Below are positions 45,144 through 53,583 of a DNA stretch of 64,000 nt, in pieces. The notes under the pieces are model-generated. The model was not told where the DNA came from and made no database searches. It saw nothing but the letters and a program-made list of their open reading frames with translations. Location of the stretch: the NCBI GenBank assembly GCA_963720775.1, contig CAVRGR010000007.1:682001-746000 (forward strand), given 5' to 3'. Within the stretch, counting starts at the first letter, position 1. The number at the start of each line of letters is the position of its first letter. Origin of the DNA: JAENVT01 sp963720775 (GTDB lineage Bacteria; Actinomycetota; Acidimicrobiia; Acidimicrobiales; Ilumatobacteraceae). A program made the position numbers and the translations under genes.

Positions 45144-45249
45144 TGTGGAGTGTTTCAAGGCACCCAGGTAGGCGGGAACCACTCCACACCGGTCGCCATC
45201 ACCGGGCGTGGAGTCCTTGAAGGCCCCCAGGTGGGCGCGAAACACTCCA
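45144..45249. repeat. Two 43-bp tandem-like repeats with inverted ends
   Basis: Copies at 45144-45186 and 45207-45249 are 43 bp each, separated by 20 bp, and roughly four fifths identical. Each starts GTGGAGT and ends ACTCCAC, so each is bounded by inverted repeats. They fill most of the gap between the dimethylformamidase-like gene and a membrane protein gene. This is a different family from the array at 10722. Confidence 0.8.
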
Positions 45250-45286
45250 CAGGACGGCGGTGCTGTTCTGTGGCGAGCCGGACGAC

Positions 45287-45949
45287 TCAGCCGGCGGTGG
45301 TTTCCGGTGCGTCGCGCCAAATGATCGAGCTGACTCCGAGGATCCACACCGACCAGCCGATGAAACCGACGAACCCGGCTGCGATTCCCGAGGAGCTGTC
45401 GGTGGCCGATCCGAGAACGGCGGCGACCAGAAACGCAAACCCGGCCACGACGCCAAGCCAGGCCAGCCACGTCGGGAACATCTTGGCGCGCAATCCCAGG
45501 ATGTTGGTGGCGAGCAAGTGGGTGGCCAGGCCGAAGCCCGACGCCGAGAGCAGCACGACGCTGAGCGTGTAGAAGGCCCGCGCGCCATCGCCGACGTCGG
45601 CAGGGTGGAGCGCTATCGCGGCGTTGACGGAGGCCGACGCCATGAAGAGCGCACCTCCGAGGCCGAGGCCGATCAACGAGACCACTGACAGCCGGTGAGC
45701 GCCGGCCTCGGCCCGGCTCATGCGCCGCCACAGCGACCCGAACCACCACACCAGCCCGACCGATCCGATCCCACCGAGCCACAACGTTGCCTTGAGGCCG
45801 CTGTCCTTGTCGGCGTAGTACTTGGCGATCTTGGCCGCCGAGGCGTTCGCTGCCGGTGGTGATCCGGCAAGGATTGCGCCGACGATGTTCAACACCACGA
45901 ACGCCACGCCGCCTATCGCGGCATAGCGAACCCACTTCGAGTCGTTCAT
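45287..45949 (-). CDS. Multi-pass membrane protein of unknown function
   Basis: Product of 220 residues with about six hydrophobic helices. I cannot name a role. It starts at ATG 45949 (MNDSKWVRYAAIGG) with AGGAG 6 bases upstream; the frame extends further but without helices. Between helices are short charged loops and no redox or metal motif stands out. The distribution (helix, loop with YYADKDSG, five helices) recalls DUF4386-like proteins, but the match is weak. It is convergent with the 43-bp repeats and divergent from the next gene. Confidence 0.7.
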   Translation of the reverse strand: MNDSKWVRYAAIGGVAFVVLNIVGAILAGSPPAANASAAKIAKYYADKDSGLKATLWLGGIGSVGLVWWFGSLWRRMSRAEAGAHRLSVVSLIGLGLGGALFMASASVNAAIALHPADVGDGARAFYTLSVVLLSASGFGLATHLLATNILGLRAKMFPTWLAWLGVVAGFAFLVAAVLGSATDSSSGIAAGFVGFIGWSVWILGVSSIIWRDAPETTAG

Positions 45950-46183
45950 CCCGATCTCCTCATATCGCCCGTCACCCCCCGATGACGGTGCGCCACGTTT
46001 GTAGCACATTCTCGAAAGCCTCCGCGACGAGAGTCACGTCGGCCGAACCAACGTGCCGAGCCGGCACGCGGTGCGTGCGAGCGGTGCTGCTGACCAACGA
46101 GGCGTCAGCAGTGAACGCAATGCGGTAATCTCGGGCCAGCGACGCCGGCCAGTCGAGCGGGGAGACGGGGAGACGGGGATCAG

Positions 46184-47488
46184 ATGAGCAATGTGCCGCA
46201 GCCTCCTTTCGGTCCGCCTAGTGGCGCGCCCGTACCACCGCAACCGGCGAGGGCACCGCAGGCGACGCCTCCGCCGCGCAACGGTGCGAAAACGACCAAG
46301 ATGATTGCCGCGCTCGTTGTAGCGCTTGGGCTGGGCGGTACCGGTGTCTACCTCGCGACGCGCAGCGACGACAAGGCCCCTGCAACCGTGGCCACCGACG
46401 ACACGAGCCCCGACACGACCGAGAGCCCTGGCACCACCGAGGCACCTCCCACCACCGTTCCCCGTACGACCACGACGATCCATGCCCTCAACACGGTTCC
46501 GTACCATCCGCCGACCACCACGGCGTTCACGATTCCGACGGGCGCTGTCGACCTCGGGCATCAGGTGTACATCCAGCTGCCAAACGGCTGGACCGATTCG
46601 AAGGATTCGGCCAGCGGAGTCGACACCATCACCGATGGCACCGCCAAGGTTGCGCTGCAGGTGTTGGTGCGTGCTCCGGGAGAGAACCCGCAAGCGTTGC
46701 TGCAGGAGTACATCGACACCTTCTCCAGCGACTTCGATGCGGTGGGTCTTGCGCCGTCTCGCTCGTTCAGCGTTGTCGGGTCGATTCCGGCGGCCGAGTA
46801 CGGCGTGTACTACCGCACGTGGGACGCTTCCGGAGGCGCCAGCCTGCTGGGCGGCGCATATGTGTTCCAACGCGGCGACGGTTTGAGCGCCGTGTACGAC
46901 GTCTTCTCGGAGTCGGCCACCATGGGCGTGCCGGCCGACGAGTTCGCCAGCTTCGAGAACAGCTTCAGCTCGGCCCCACCGATCGGCGACGTCGGCCCAC
47001 TCGACCAGTACCCGACGTTTCGGGTCAATGGATTGCAGCAGCCGATCGAGGTCGACGGCATGCTCGCGTTCACGCCGACCCCCGGCTTCACCGAGATCGA
47101 CGCCGGGAACGGCTATGGACTAGCCCGCCAAGGTGGCGAAGACTTCTCCGTCGCCCGCCTCCCCGGTCAAGCGAGCCTCGACGCCGCGCTCGAACAGGCC
47201 AAGGCATCACTCGACACGGACAACAGCGGGGTCACGTTCGGCGACCTGGTGCCGAACCCGGATCTCGGCACCCTGACTCGCGAAGGAGTCGGCTGGAGTG
47301 GGACGTACTCCGACGGCAACCCCGTCACCGGCGGGATCGACGTCTACTTCGACCCGGCCACGGGCAACGCGGTCGCCGTCATCAGGAACTGGTACACCAC
47401 CGACGACGGCATCGAGCCCTACAAGCCCGAAGTCGACTTCATGTTCGCCACCCTCTCGGACACCCTCGAGTCCATCGGCATCCCCTGA
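46184..47488 (+). CDS. Membrane-anchored protein with extracellular domain, unknown function
   Basis: Product of 434 residues. The N-terminus is Pro-rich and cytosolic (PPFGPPSGAPVPPQPAR), then one helix (MIAALVVALGLGGTGVYLA) near residue 40-58. A Thr/Pro-rich linker runs to about 120 (TTVPRTTTTIHA). The remaining 300 residues appear as two alpha/beta segments separated near residue 300. No catalytic motif is obvious. It has a 7-base tandem GGGGAGA just before its start. It is not clearly part of an operon. Confidence 0.72.
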   Translation: MSNVPQPPFGPPSGAPVPPQPARAPQATPPPRNGAKTTKMIAALVVALGLGGTGVYLATRSDDKAPATVATDDTSPDTTESPGTTEAPPTTVPRTTTTIHALNTVPYHPPTTTAFTIPTGAVDLGHQVYIQLPNGWTDSKDSASGVDTITDGTAKVALQVLVRAPGENPQALLQEYIDTFSSDFDAVGLAPSRSFSVVGSIPAAEYGVYYRTWDASGGASLLGGAYVFQRGDGLSAVYDVFSESATMGVPADEFASFENSFSSAPPIGDVGPLDQYPTFRVNGLQQPIEVDGMLAFTPTPGFTEIDAGNGYGLARQGGEDFSVARLPGQASLDAALEQAKASLDTDNSGVTFGDLVPNPDLGTLTREGVGWSGTYSDGNPVTGGIDVYFDPATGNAVAVIRNWYTTDDGIEPYKPEVDFMFATLSDTLESIGIP

Positions 47489-47508
47489 TCGCGGTGACCG
47501 ACACCTGT

Positions 47509-48531
47509 TCAGGCATGGCGACGACGGCGAGATCCGAACAGCGCAGCGATACCCACCACGAGTGCCGCCAAGCCGAACCATGGTGTGCGCCCGACACTGG
47601 TGCCGGTTCTCGGCAACGTGATGTCGGTGGCGTTGAATCCTGGAGGGGCCAACGTCGTGGGAGTTGCGGCGATCGTCGTGGCGCCAGCGGTCGTTGTGGT
47701 GGCGGTCGTTGTGGTGGCGGTCGTTGCCACCGATGTTGACGGTGCCGGGGTCGCAATCGTCGGTACGCAGCTCGGCTGGGTGAACACGTCGTTGTCGAGC
47801 GTGACCGCACCCGTCTGGGCCAGGGCCCGACCGTGCACGGTGACAGCGCTTTCCACGGTGATGGAGGTGAGCGCCAAGATGTTGCCGACGAACACGGATC
47901 CGCTTCCCAACGTCGCCGAGCTACCGATCTGCCAGAACACGTTGCACTCGGAGGCACCGTTGATCAGTTCGATCGTGCTCCCCGTGCTGGTTATCAGCGT
48001 GGAGTCGGTCTGGAAGATGAAGACAGCGTTCGGGTTGTTCTGGCCGTCGAGCACGAGTTGTCCACTGAGCCCGAGCGGCGCTTTGGCGGAAGCGGCGTAC
48101 ACGCCCGGGATCAACGTTTGACCGACGAGGTCGGGATTGGTCTGGGTGAACTCGACGCTCCGGCCGGCAGCGTCGATGTACGCGGCCGTCAGGTCGTTCT
48201 GCGCCTGCAAGGTGACCGGGCTGGTTGCCTCGATCGTTCCTGGTGGCAGCACGATCCCCGGCGGGAATCCGACGATCGAGGTGCCAGGAGAGAGCCCGAC
48301 GCTCTGGGCGAGCACGCTGGGATTGGTGTTGGTCACCGTGGTTGCGCCGAGAACCGAATAGTTGGCGGACGTGGCCAACTGGACGGTCGGCACGATGCCT
48401 GCGCTGGCAGTCTGGTTGAGAGCCAACAATGCCGTGAACGTCACGGCGAGTATCGGAAACGCCCGGCGAACGATGCCTGGGCGCGCCTGGGACGTGCGCG
48501 CTGATTGGCGCATGGTGGTGGGACGTTTCAT
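47509..48531 (-). CDS. Ice-binding-like (DUF3494) surface protein with LPRTG anchor
   Basis: Secreted protein of 340 residues. A basic N-terminus and signal helix (FPILAVTFTALLALNQTASA) lead into a DUF3494/ice-binding domain: LATSANYSVLGATTVTNTNP near residue 53, LVLDGQNNPNAVFIFQTDS near 165, GSGSVFVGNILALTSITVE near 210. A Thr/Ala-rich linker follows. The C-terminus has LPRTG (305-309), a hydrophobic helix and RRRRHA: a sortase signal. A sortase gene lies divergently at 48950. Ice binding is not proven; the domain also occurs in general adhesins. A riboswitch-like structure lies in the leader. AGGAG precedes the ATG. Confidence 0.88.
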   Translation of the reverse strand: MKRPTTMRQSARTSQARPGIVRRAFPILAVTFTALLALNQTASAGIVPTVQLATSANYSVLGATTVTNTNPSVLAQSVGLSPGTSIVGFPPGIVLPPGTIEATSPVTLQAQNDLTAAYIDAAGRSVEFTQTNPDLVGQTLIPGVYAASAKAPLGLSGQLVLDGQNNPNAVFIFQTDSTLITSTGSTIELINGASECNVFWQIGSSATLGSGSVFVGNILALTSITVESAVTVHGRALAQTGAVTLDNDVFTQPSCVPTIATPAPSTSVATTATTTTATTTTAGATTIAATPTTLAPPGFNATDITLPRTGTSVGRTPWFGLAALVVGIAALFGSRRRRHA

Positions 48532-48551
48532 TGGTAGCTCCTGGAGTCTTC

Positions 48552-48630
48552 GTGCGGGTCCGGCGGCCGTGCCATCGTGGTGGTGTAGGCCCGTGACTGT
48601 GCGCCTGCTTGCGCAGGGTTGACCGATCGG
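48552..48630 (-). promoter_or_regulatory. GEMM-I-like (c-di-GMP) riboswitch candidate
   Basis: On the minus strand, in the 5' leader of the ice-binding-like gene, the structure GGTCAACC - CCTGC-GCAA-GCAGG (a GNRA tetraloop hairpin) - CGCACAGTCACGGGCCTA - ATGGCACGGCCGCCGGACC is seen. It follows the GEMM-I order: P1 strand, tetraloop hairpin, conserved ACGCAAAG-like run, GGGCCTA, AUGG, then closing GACC. The start codon is about 20 bases downstream. The CACGGGCCTA and GNRA parts match best; parts of P3 are less clear. Confidence 0.58.
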
Positions 48631-48635
48631 AAGAA

Positions 48636-48949
48636 CAAGGGAGTTTCCAGACTTGCCCTGGACTGACGCTGCGCGTGGAGTCCACCTCTTTCATCGGCAC
48701 CTGCCTCGTGGACTTGAGGATTTCTTTACGGAAGTTTCGGGCGTGTCGTGGTTCGTTCGGCCTATTCCGAGGTCCGGGCGCCTGACGGGACCCTCGCAGC
48801 CAGTACCTTGCTTGACCAGAGGGAAGCCTTGATGCGCTGGACTGACATGGTCGCTTGTCCAGCGAGCAGCTACTGCGAACCCACCCCTCGGCTCTGAACT
48901 CGTTGACGTCCGGTCGTGAGATGGAGCCGGAAGGGAACGTGCGGACAGC
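48636..48949. other. Divergent gap without genes
   Basis: This stretch separates the ice-binding-like gene leader from the sortase gene. I see no ORF, hairpin with T-run or tRNA in it. It presumably holds the promoters of both genes; a weak GGAAGGGA lies 13 bases before the sortase ATG. Confidence 0.4.
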
Positions 48950-49663
48950 ATGCATCGCCTCGGAGCGGCCATCACCAGCCTTGCAATAGCCGTGGGAGTC
49001 CTGACCTGCGCTGCCGTAGGCCCCGTACGTGCCGGGGGCCGCACCCTCGAGATTCTGTCGACCAGACCAGCGGGTGCCCAACAAGGCTCCTCGCTCGCCC
49101 CGGCGATCCGCATTGGAGTCACGCCGATTTCTCCGGTCGAATCACCGACTGAGCCGCCCGTCGCCAACCGGTCGACGTGCCGCACCGACCTCGGCGAGCC
49201 CGTGATGACGATCACCATGGCAGACATCACCTACTCCTGCCCCGTCTTTGCGGGTGGACAAGCCACATTGGATTCAGGCGCGGCGACCATGATCAGCGTC
49301 GACGAGCTGAGCACGGTTCTCGCCAAGCACCCCGGAGACGCCGGAACCATTTGGATCGCCGGCCACCGCACGTCGCACGGTGGGGCTTTCGCCGCGGTGC
49401 CGGATCTGGCGATCGGTTCGCTCGTGACAGCGACCGACGGAACCGCCACGGCGACGTACCAGGTGATCGACCGGCGTCACCTGCGCATCAGCAACGACCG
49501 AGTGGTCGACAGCAGCGGGCATGCCACCAGCGCAGCAACGCTCGACTCGATCCTGCGGCCCGACCACGGCGGCAATGGAGCTGCTCGTTTGCTGCTGCAG
49601 ACGTGCGACGGCGACAACTACCGATGGATGATCTACGCCGACCTGGTGACCACGAACGGTTGA
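48950..49663 (+). CDS. Sortase (class E/F-like)
   Basis: Exported transpeptidase of 237 residues that joins LPXTG-type proteins to the cell surface. The N-terminal helix (AAITSLAIAVGVLTCAAVG) is a signal anchor. The active-site His is in IAGHRTSHGG (H139), the Cys in LLLQTCDGD (C219) and the Arg at R225 in YRWMIYADL. These match the catalytic triad of the sortase family. Its likely substrate is the LPRTG protein encoded divergently. The class is inferred from size and actinobacterial context. Confidence 0.86.
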   Translation: MHRLGAAITSLAIAVGVLTCAAVGPVRAGGRTLEILSTRPAGAQQGSSLAPAIRIGVTPISPVESPTEPPVANRSTCRTDLGEPVMTITMADITYSCPVFAGGQATLDSGAATMISVDELSTVLAKHPGDAGTIWIAGHRTSHGGAFAAVPDLAIGSLVTATDGTATATYQVIDRRHLRISNDRVVDSSGHATSAATLDSILRPDHGGNGAARLLLQTCDGDNYRWMIYADLVTTNG

Positions 49664-49670
49664 TCAGGTG

Positions 49671-49715
49671 GCGGGTCACGAAATCTTCGCCACGAGCGGA
49701 GATTCGGTGACCCGC
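49671..49715. terminator. Hairpin between sortase and tRNA-Pro
   Basis: GCGGGTCACGAAATCT (49671-49686) and AGATTCGGTGACCCGC (49700-49715) pair with two mismatches. It lies 8 bases after the sortase stop and downstream of the minus-strand tRNA, so it could terminate both. Confidence 0.55.
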
Positions 49716-49737
49716 TCAGGCCGGACGGCCTGCGGAG

Positions 49738-49812
49738 TCGGGGTGAGAGGATTTGAACCTCCGACCTCCACGTCCCGAACGTGGCACGCTAACCAAGCTG
49801 CGCTACACCCCG
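49738..49812 (-). tRNA. tRNA-Pro (anticodon CGG)
   Basis: A 75-nt tRNA on the minus strand. The acceptor arms CGGGGTG and CACCCCG pair fully, the anticodon stem is CCACG/CGTGG with loop TTCGGGA, and the T arm is GGAGG-TTCAAAT-CCTCT. The anticodon CGG reads proline CCG codons. The discriminator is A; CCA is not encoded. Confidence 0.95.
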
Positions 49813-49831
49813 TAGTAAGTGCGTGAGCAAT

Positions 49832-50251
49832 CTATCCGACCGTGGCCGGTTCTTCCTCAGCCGATTCCCACGCCTCTGGTTCGGTCGGTGCGTCGAGAAT
49901 GGCCCGAGCCGCGATTTTCAGGCTCAGCGGGTTGAGCGGCTTCACCAGGTATCCGTCGGCCGCACACCGTTTGGCCAGGTGGACATCGGCCTGGCGGTCG
50001 AGCAGCATCAGCACCGGCACGTGTGGCAGAGTGCCCGCACTCTCGTCGAGTCGCAGGCTCATCGTCACTGCCATGCCACCCATGGAACCGATCTGCAGAT
50101 CGAGCACCACGAGGTCGGGTGTGCGTTTGGCGACGACATCGGCAACGTCACGCCCGTTGCGGCACACGGTGAAGGAAACATCGGGCCCGCCGAGCGCAGC
50201 GGTGACGTCGTCGAGAAAGTAGTCGGCGTCGGTTCCCACCAGGATGTGCAC
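49832..50251 (-). CDS. Single-domain response regulator (receiver only)
   Basis: Product of 139 residues with only a CheY-like receiver. The N-terminal acidic patch is GTDADYFLDD, the phospho-Asp is in PDLVVLDLQIGSMGG near residue 50, and the Lys-Pro near 104 is YLVKPLNPLSLK. A Glu-rich tail ends the protein. No kinase or output domain is nearby. It starts at GTG 50251, 9 bases after the ArsA gene. Its output is probably protein interaction; a role for phosphorylation is likely. Confidence 0.85.
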   Translation of the reverse strand: MHILVGTDADYFLDDVTAALGGPDVSFTVCRNGRDVADVVAKRTPDLVVLDLQIGSMGGMAVTMSLRLDESAGTLPHVPVLMLLDRQADVHLAKRCAADGYLVKPLNPLSLKIAARAILDAPTEPEAWESAEEEPATVG

Positions 50252-50260
50252 GGTTCGACC

Positions 50261-51316
50261 CTACTGGAACAGCAGGGAGCGGATCTGATCGAGTCCGTCG
50301 AGGTCGTGCACGTCGCCGGCCAGCAGTGGCACCCATGTGGGTTGCCGGTCGGTGTCTTCGATGAGGGGGCCGACGTGTTCGCGCTCGGCGACAGCGAGGT
50401 CGTGCAACTCGGCCTGGTTGTCGTAGAGCGCGATCTTCGCTGTACCCCTGGGGCGGCGACCTTCGGGCACGCCGAAGTCGGGTGTTGCCCGGTTGACGAT
50501 GATTGCCGCGACCGCGAGGTCTTTGACCACCAGTCGGCCGGCGAAGAACCGGGCCTCTTCGATGGTGTCGACCCGTGGCGACGCCACCAGCACGAACTGG
50601 GTGCGCTCGCCGTGCAGGAGCTCGATCACCTCGTCGGCGCGATTGCGGAAACCGGTCTGCATCCCGTCGAACGCCTGGAAGAAGGCAACGGCGTCGGCGA
50701 GCACCTCGCTGCCGATCACTCTGCCGATCGATCGCAGCAAGGGTTGGGCGGCGATGCTCAGCACCCGCAGCCCGCGACGCGTCGGGAGCATCATCATCTT
50801 GAAGACGGGGTGATCGATGAAGCGCGTCAGCGTGCGCGGCGCGTCGAGGAAGTCGAGCGCGTTGCGCGTGGGCGGGGTATCGACGATGACGAGATCGAAG
50901 CGCTTGTCGAGATGCAGGGCAAGCAGACGCTCGGCTGCCATGTACTCCTGCGTGCCGCCCAGCGACCCGGCGATGTTGCGGTAGAACCCGTTGGTCAAGA
51001 TCCGCGTTGCCTGATCGGAATCCTTGGCGTTGGCCACGACCAGGCCGTCGAACGTCGTGGCCGTGTCGAGCATCAGTGCCCACAACTCACCGGGGCCGTC
51101 GATGGGGAGCCGCACCGGATCGTTGGTCAACCCTCCCGGCACGCCGAGAGCATCGGCGAGCCGCTTGGCCGGGTCGATGGTGACGACGACACAATGTCGA
51201 CCGTTGCGTGCCGCTTGTAACCCGAGCGCCGCGGCGGTGGTGGTCTTGCCAACCCCACCTGAACCACAGCACACCACGACGTCTGCGGTGGAGATCAGCG
51301 CTTCGAGGTCGGTCAT
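50261..51316 (-). CDS. ArsA/Get3-like ATPase (second of a pair)
   Basis: P-loop ATPase of 351 residues of the ArsA/GET3 class. Walker A is GSGGVGKTTTAAALG near residue 18, followed by VVVTIDPAKRLADALGVPGG near 45 and IVDTPPTRNALDFLD near 140. No arsenic genes are nearby, so membrane-protein handling or redox roles are likelier. It resembles one half of the Rv3679-Rv3680 pair of Mycobacterium (memory-based comparison). Its start overlaps the stop of the first ATPase as ATGA. Confidence 0.87.
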   Translation of the reverse strand: MTDLEALISTADVVVCCGSGGVGKTTTAAALGLQAARNGRHCVVVTIDPAKRLADALGVPGGLTNDPVRLPIDGPGELWALMLDTATTFDGLVVANAKDSDQATRILTNGFYRNIAGSLGGTQEYMAAERLLALHLDKRFDLVIVDTPPTRNALDFLDAPRTLTRFIDHPVFKMMMLPTRRGLRVLSIAAQPLLRSIGRVIGSEVLADAVAFFQAFDGMQTGFRNRADEVIELLHGERTQFVLVASPRVDTIEEARFFAGRLVVKDLAVAAIIVNRATPDFGVPEGRRPRGTAKIALYDNQAELHDLAVAEREHVGPLIEDTDRQPTWVPLLAGDVHDLDGLDQIRSLLFQ

Positions 51317-52176
51317 TGCGGCATCTCGAGTCGCTTGGCGAGCTCGATGATCGACTCCTTGTCGAGGGCCGGCGTGGGCACAAGGGGCAGGCGCACCTGC
51401 TCGAGTTCGAGCTCGTCGGCGAGCCGCTGCGTCTCGCGCCGGTGGAGCTGTCTCCGACCGTTGCGGAACTCAGCCGCGGCGCGCAACGTCGATTCCGCGG
51501 GAGCAAGTTCGGATGGCAGATCGTCACCCTCGTCATAGGCGTTGACCACGACCGGGCCGAGACGAAGCGCGGCGCCGGCGGTGAGCGTGCGCGCGGTCTC
51601 GATCACCTCGTTGACCGGTGTCGTCTCCGGCAGAGTCACCAGGATCACCTGGCTGCGCGCCGGGTCGGTGAGCAGCGCGGCCACTTCCTCGGCCTGGCTG
51701 TGAATCGGGCCGACGCGCACGAGCTTGAGAAGGTTCGCCGGAGCCATCAGAAAGGTGAGCGCGTGCCCAGCAGCGGGGCCGTCGACGATGATCACGTCGT
51801 AATCACCGCTTTGTTCGAGCTGCTTGATCTTGCCGAGCACGACGATGTCGTCGATACCGGGCGCGGCCGTGGCGATCACCTCGATCACGCCGCTGGTGGC
51901 CAGTCGCCTGGCCACGCGACCCAATCCGTGGGTTTCCAGGTATTCGGCCAGAGCTGCTGACGGCGTGAGCGCCAGGTATCCCACGTGGTTGCCGAGCAGC
52001 GATGCCAGTGCCTGCTTGCCATCGAGCTCGACGACGAGTACGCGAAGTCCCTGATCGGCCGCCGCGCGGGCCAGAACCGCCGTTACCGTGGTTTTGCCGA
52101 CTCCCCCCTTGCCAGCAACGATGGCAACGTGAGCATCGGTCAGGAACTGCAGCGGATTCACGCTCGTCGGAGGCAC
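51313..52176 (-). CDS. ArsA/Get3-like ATPase (first of a pair)
   Basis: P-loop ATPase of 287 residues. Walker A is AGKGGVGKTTVTAVLA near residue 22; ELDGKQALASLLG and IIVDGPAAGHALTFLM follow. It is shorter than its partner and the two likely act as a heterodimer. The start is GTG 52176; a shorter form from GTG 52161 is possible. The start lies only 2 bases from the start of the divergent nfeD-like gene, so each promoter must lie within the other gene. Confidence 0.86.
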   Translation of the reverse strand: MPPTSVNPLQFLTDAHVAIVAGKGGVGKTTVTAVLARAAADQGLRVLVVELDGKQALASLLGNHVGYLALTPSAALAEYLETHGLGRVARRLATSGVIEVIATAAPGIDDIVVLGKIKQLEQSGDYDVIIVDGPAAGHALTFLMAPANLLKLVRVGPIHSQAEEVAALLTDPARSQVILVTLPETTPVNEVIETARTLTAGAALRLGPVVVNAYDEGDDLPSELAPAESTLRAAAEFRNGRRQLHRRETQRLADELELEQVRLPLVPTPALDKESIIELAKRLEMPQ

Positions 52177-52178
52177 TT

Positions 52179-53570
52179 GTGCGCAGGCTAGCCATCACCA
52201 TTCTCATCGCGCCCCTTATCGGGCTGGCTGGTCTGTCGTTGTTGTCACCGTCCGCGCATGCATCCACGCATCCCACAGCACCGGTCACCGTGCCGGCCGC
52301 CGACACCGCCGGCGAGACCGACGCGTCGAAACTTCCGCCTGTCGATGTTCTGCAGGTGTCCGGGATCTTCGACAAGATCGTCGTTCGCTCGATCGTCGAA
52401 GCCATCGAGAACAGTGAGACCAACGGATCGGCCGCCTTGATCCTGCAACTCACCAGCCGCGGAGCGGTGGTGTCCGACGCCGAGATGACTGCCCTGTTGC
52501 AGCGCGTCGCCGATGCCAAGGTACCCATCGGCATCTGGGTCGGGCCATCGCGCTCGTCACGGGCGTACGGGCTGCCGGCGCAGCTGATGGCGGTCGCCGA
52601 TGTCACTGCGATGGTCGGCGGCAGCCGCATCGGCTACATCAGCACACCGCTGCTGGTCGATGGCAAACCGATCAGCTTCGGCGCGGCCACGAGTCAACTC
52701 GAGAACGGTTCTATGAGCTTCAACGAAGCACGTGCCGCCGGCGCATTGAAGCTCGACACCACCGATCAAGGGGTGCCGACCGTGCGCAACATGGTGCTGG
52801 CGATGGACGGTAAGACGATCGACGGGCACGAGGTCAACACCGTCGTGAAGCAACTCAACGACAAGGGCGAGGTGCAGAACATCTCGACCACGCCGGTGTT
52901 CAGCGGGCTCGGGTTGATCGAGCAGGTCATGCACACCGTGGCCAGTCCGCCGATGGCGTTCCTGCTGTTCGTGATCGGTCTCGCGCTGCTCATCTTCGAG
53001 TTCTTCACGGCTGGTGTGGGCATCGCCGGCGGTGTCGGCGCGGTGTGCGTCGTCCTGGGTTGCTACGGCCTCAGCGCTCTGCCGGTGCGCCCGCTGGCAG
53101 TGGCACTGATCGTGTTGTCGATGCTCGCGTTCGCGATCGATGTGCAAGTGGGCATTCCACGAACATGGACAGGCACTGGCATCGTGCTGTTCATCATCGG
53201 CGCCTGGTACCTCTATCGCCCCGTGCCCGGCAATGATCTGCGGCTCGGGTGGATCACATTGATCGTCGCGGTCGGTGGCGTGATGTTGACGTTCATCGTC
53301 GGCATGCCGTCGATGGTTCGCACTCGGTTCGCAACACCCACCATCGGACGCGAGTGGATGATCGGCCACGAAGGCACGGCGACGACGTCGATCGATCCCG
53401 AAGGCGTCGCCATGGTGAGCGGCGCTCGATGGCGGGCGCGCACCAATCGGGCGACGCCGATCAGCGCTGGTTCATCCCTGAAAGTCGTCGCCATCGACGG
53501 CGTCACGCTGGAGGTCGAGCCACAAGAAGGTGGTGCGCGTGACTACCGTGAACGGCGTACCAAGCAGTAA
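52179..53570 (+). CDS. NfeD-family membrane serine-protease-like protein
   Basis: Membrane protein of 463 residues. After a signal helix (LAITILIAPLIGLAGLSLL), a ClpP-like region occurs (LQVSGIFDKIVVRSIVEAIE; LTSRGAVVSDAEMTALLQ). Four or five helices and a C-terminal OB-like NfeD domain (GHEGTATTSIDPEGVAMVSG) follow. The usual catalytic Ser of the protease half is not obvious: a SRGA segment stands near its place. Members act on stomatin-like proteins and membrane quality. Start GTG 52179 has GGAGG 5 bases upstream. The neighbour is the ArsA pair. Confidence 0.84.
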   Translation: MRRLAITILIAPLIGLAGLSLLSPSAHASTHPTAPVTVPAADTAGETDASKLPPVDVLQVSGIFDKIVVRSIVEAIENSETNGSAALILQLTSRGAVVSDAEMTALLQRVADAKVPIGIWVGPSRSSRAYGLPAQLMAVADVTAMVGGSRIGYISTPLLVDGKPISFGAATSQLENGSMSFNEARAAGALKLDTTDQGVPTVRNMVLAMDGKTIDGHEVNTVVKQLNDKGEVQNISTTPVFSGLGLIEQVMHTVASPPMAFLLFVIGLALLIFEFFTAGVGIAGGVGAVCVVLGCYGLSALPVRPLAVALIVLSMLAFAIDVQVGIPRTWTGTGIVLFIIGAWYLYRPVPGNDLRLGWITLIVAVGGVMLTFIVGMPSMVRTRFATPTIGREWMIGHEGTATTSIDPEGVAMVSGARWRARTNRATPISAGSSLKVVAIDGVTLEVEPQEGGARDYRERRTKQ

Positions 53571-53583
53571 GAGCCCATAGCGC

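Noticed and set aside
49664..49737. A second tRNA next to tRNA-Pro
   Set aside because: The stretch is a hairpin, likely a terminator, with no tRNA arms.
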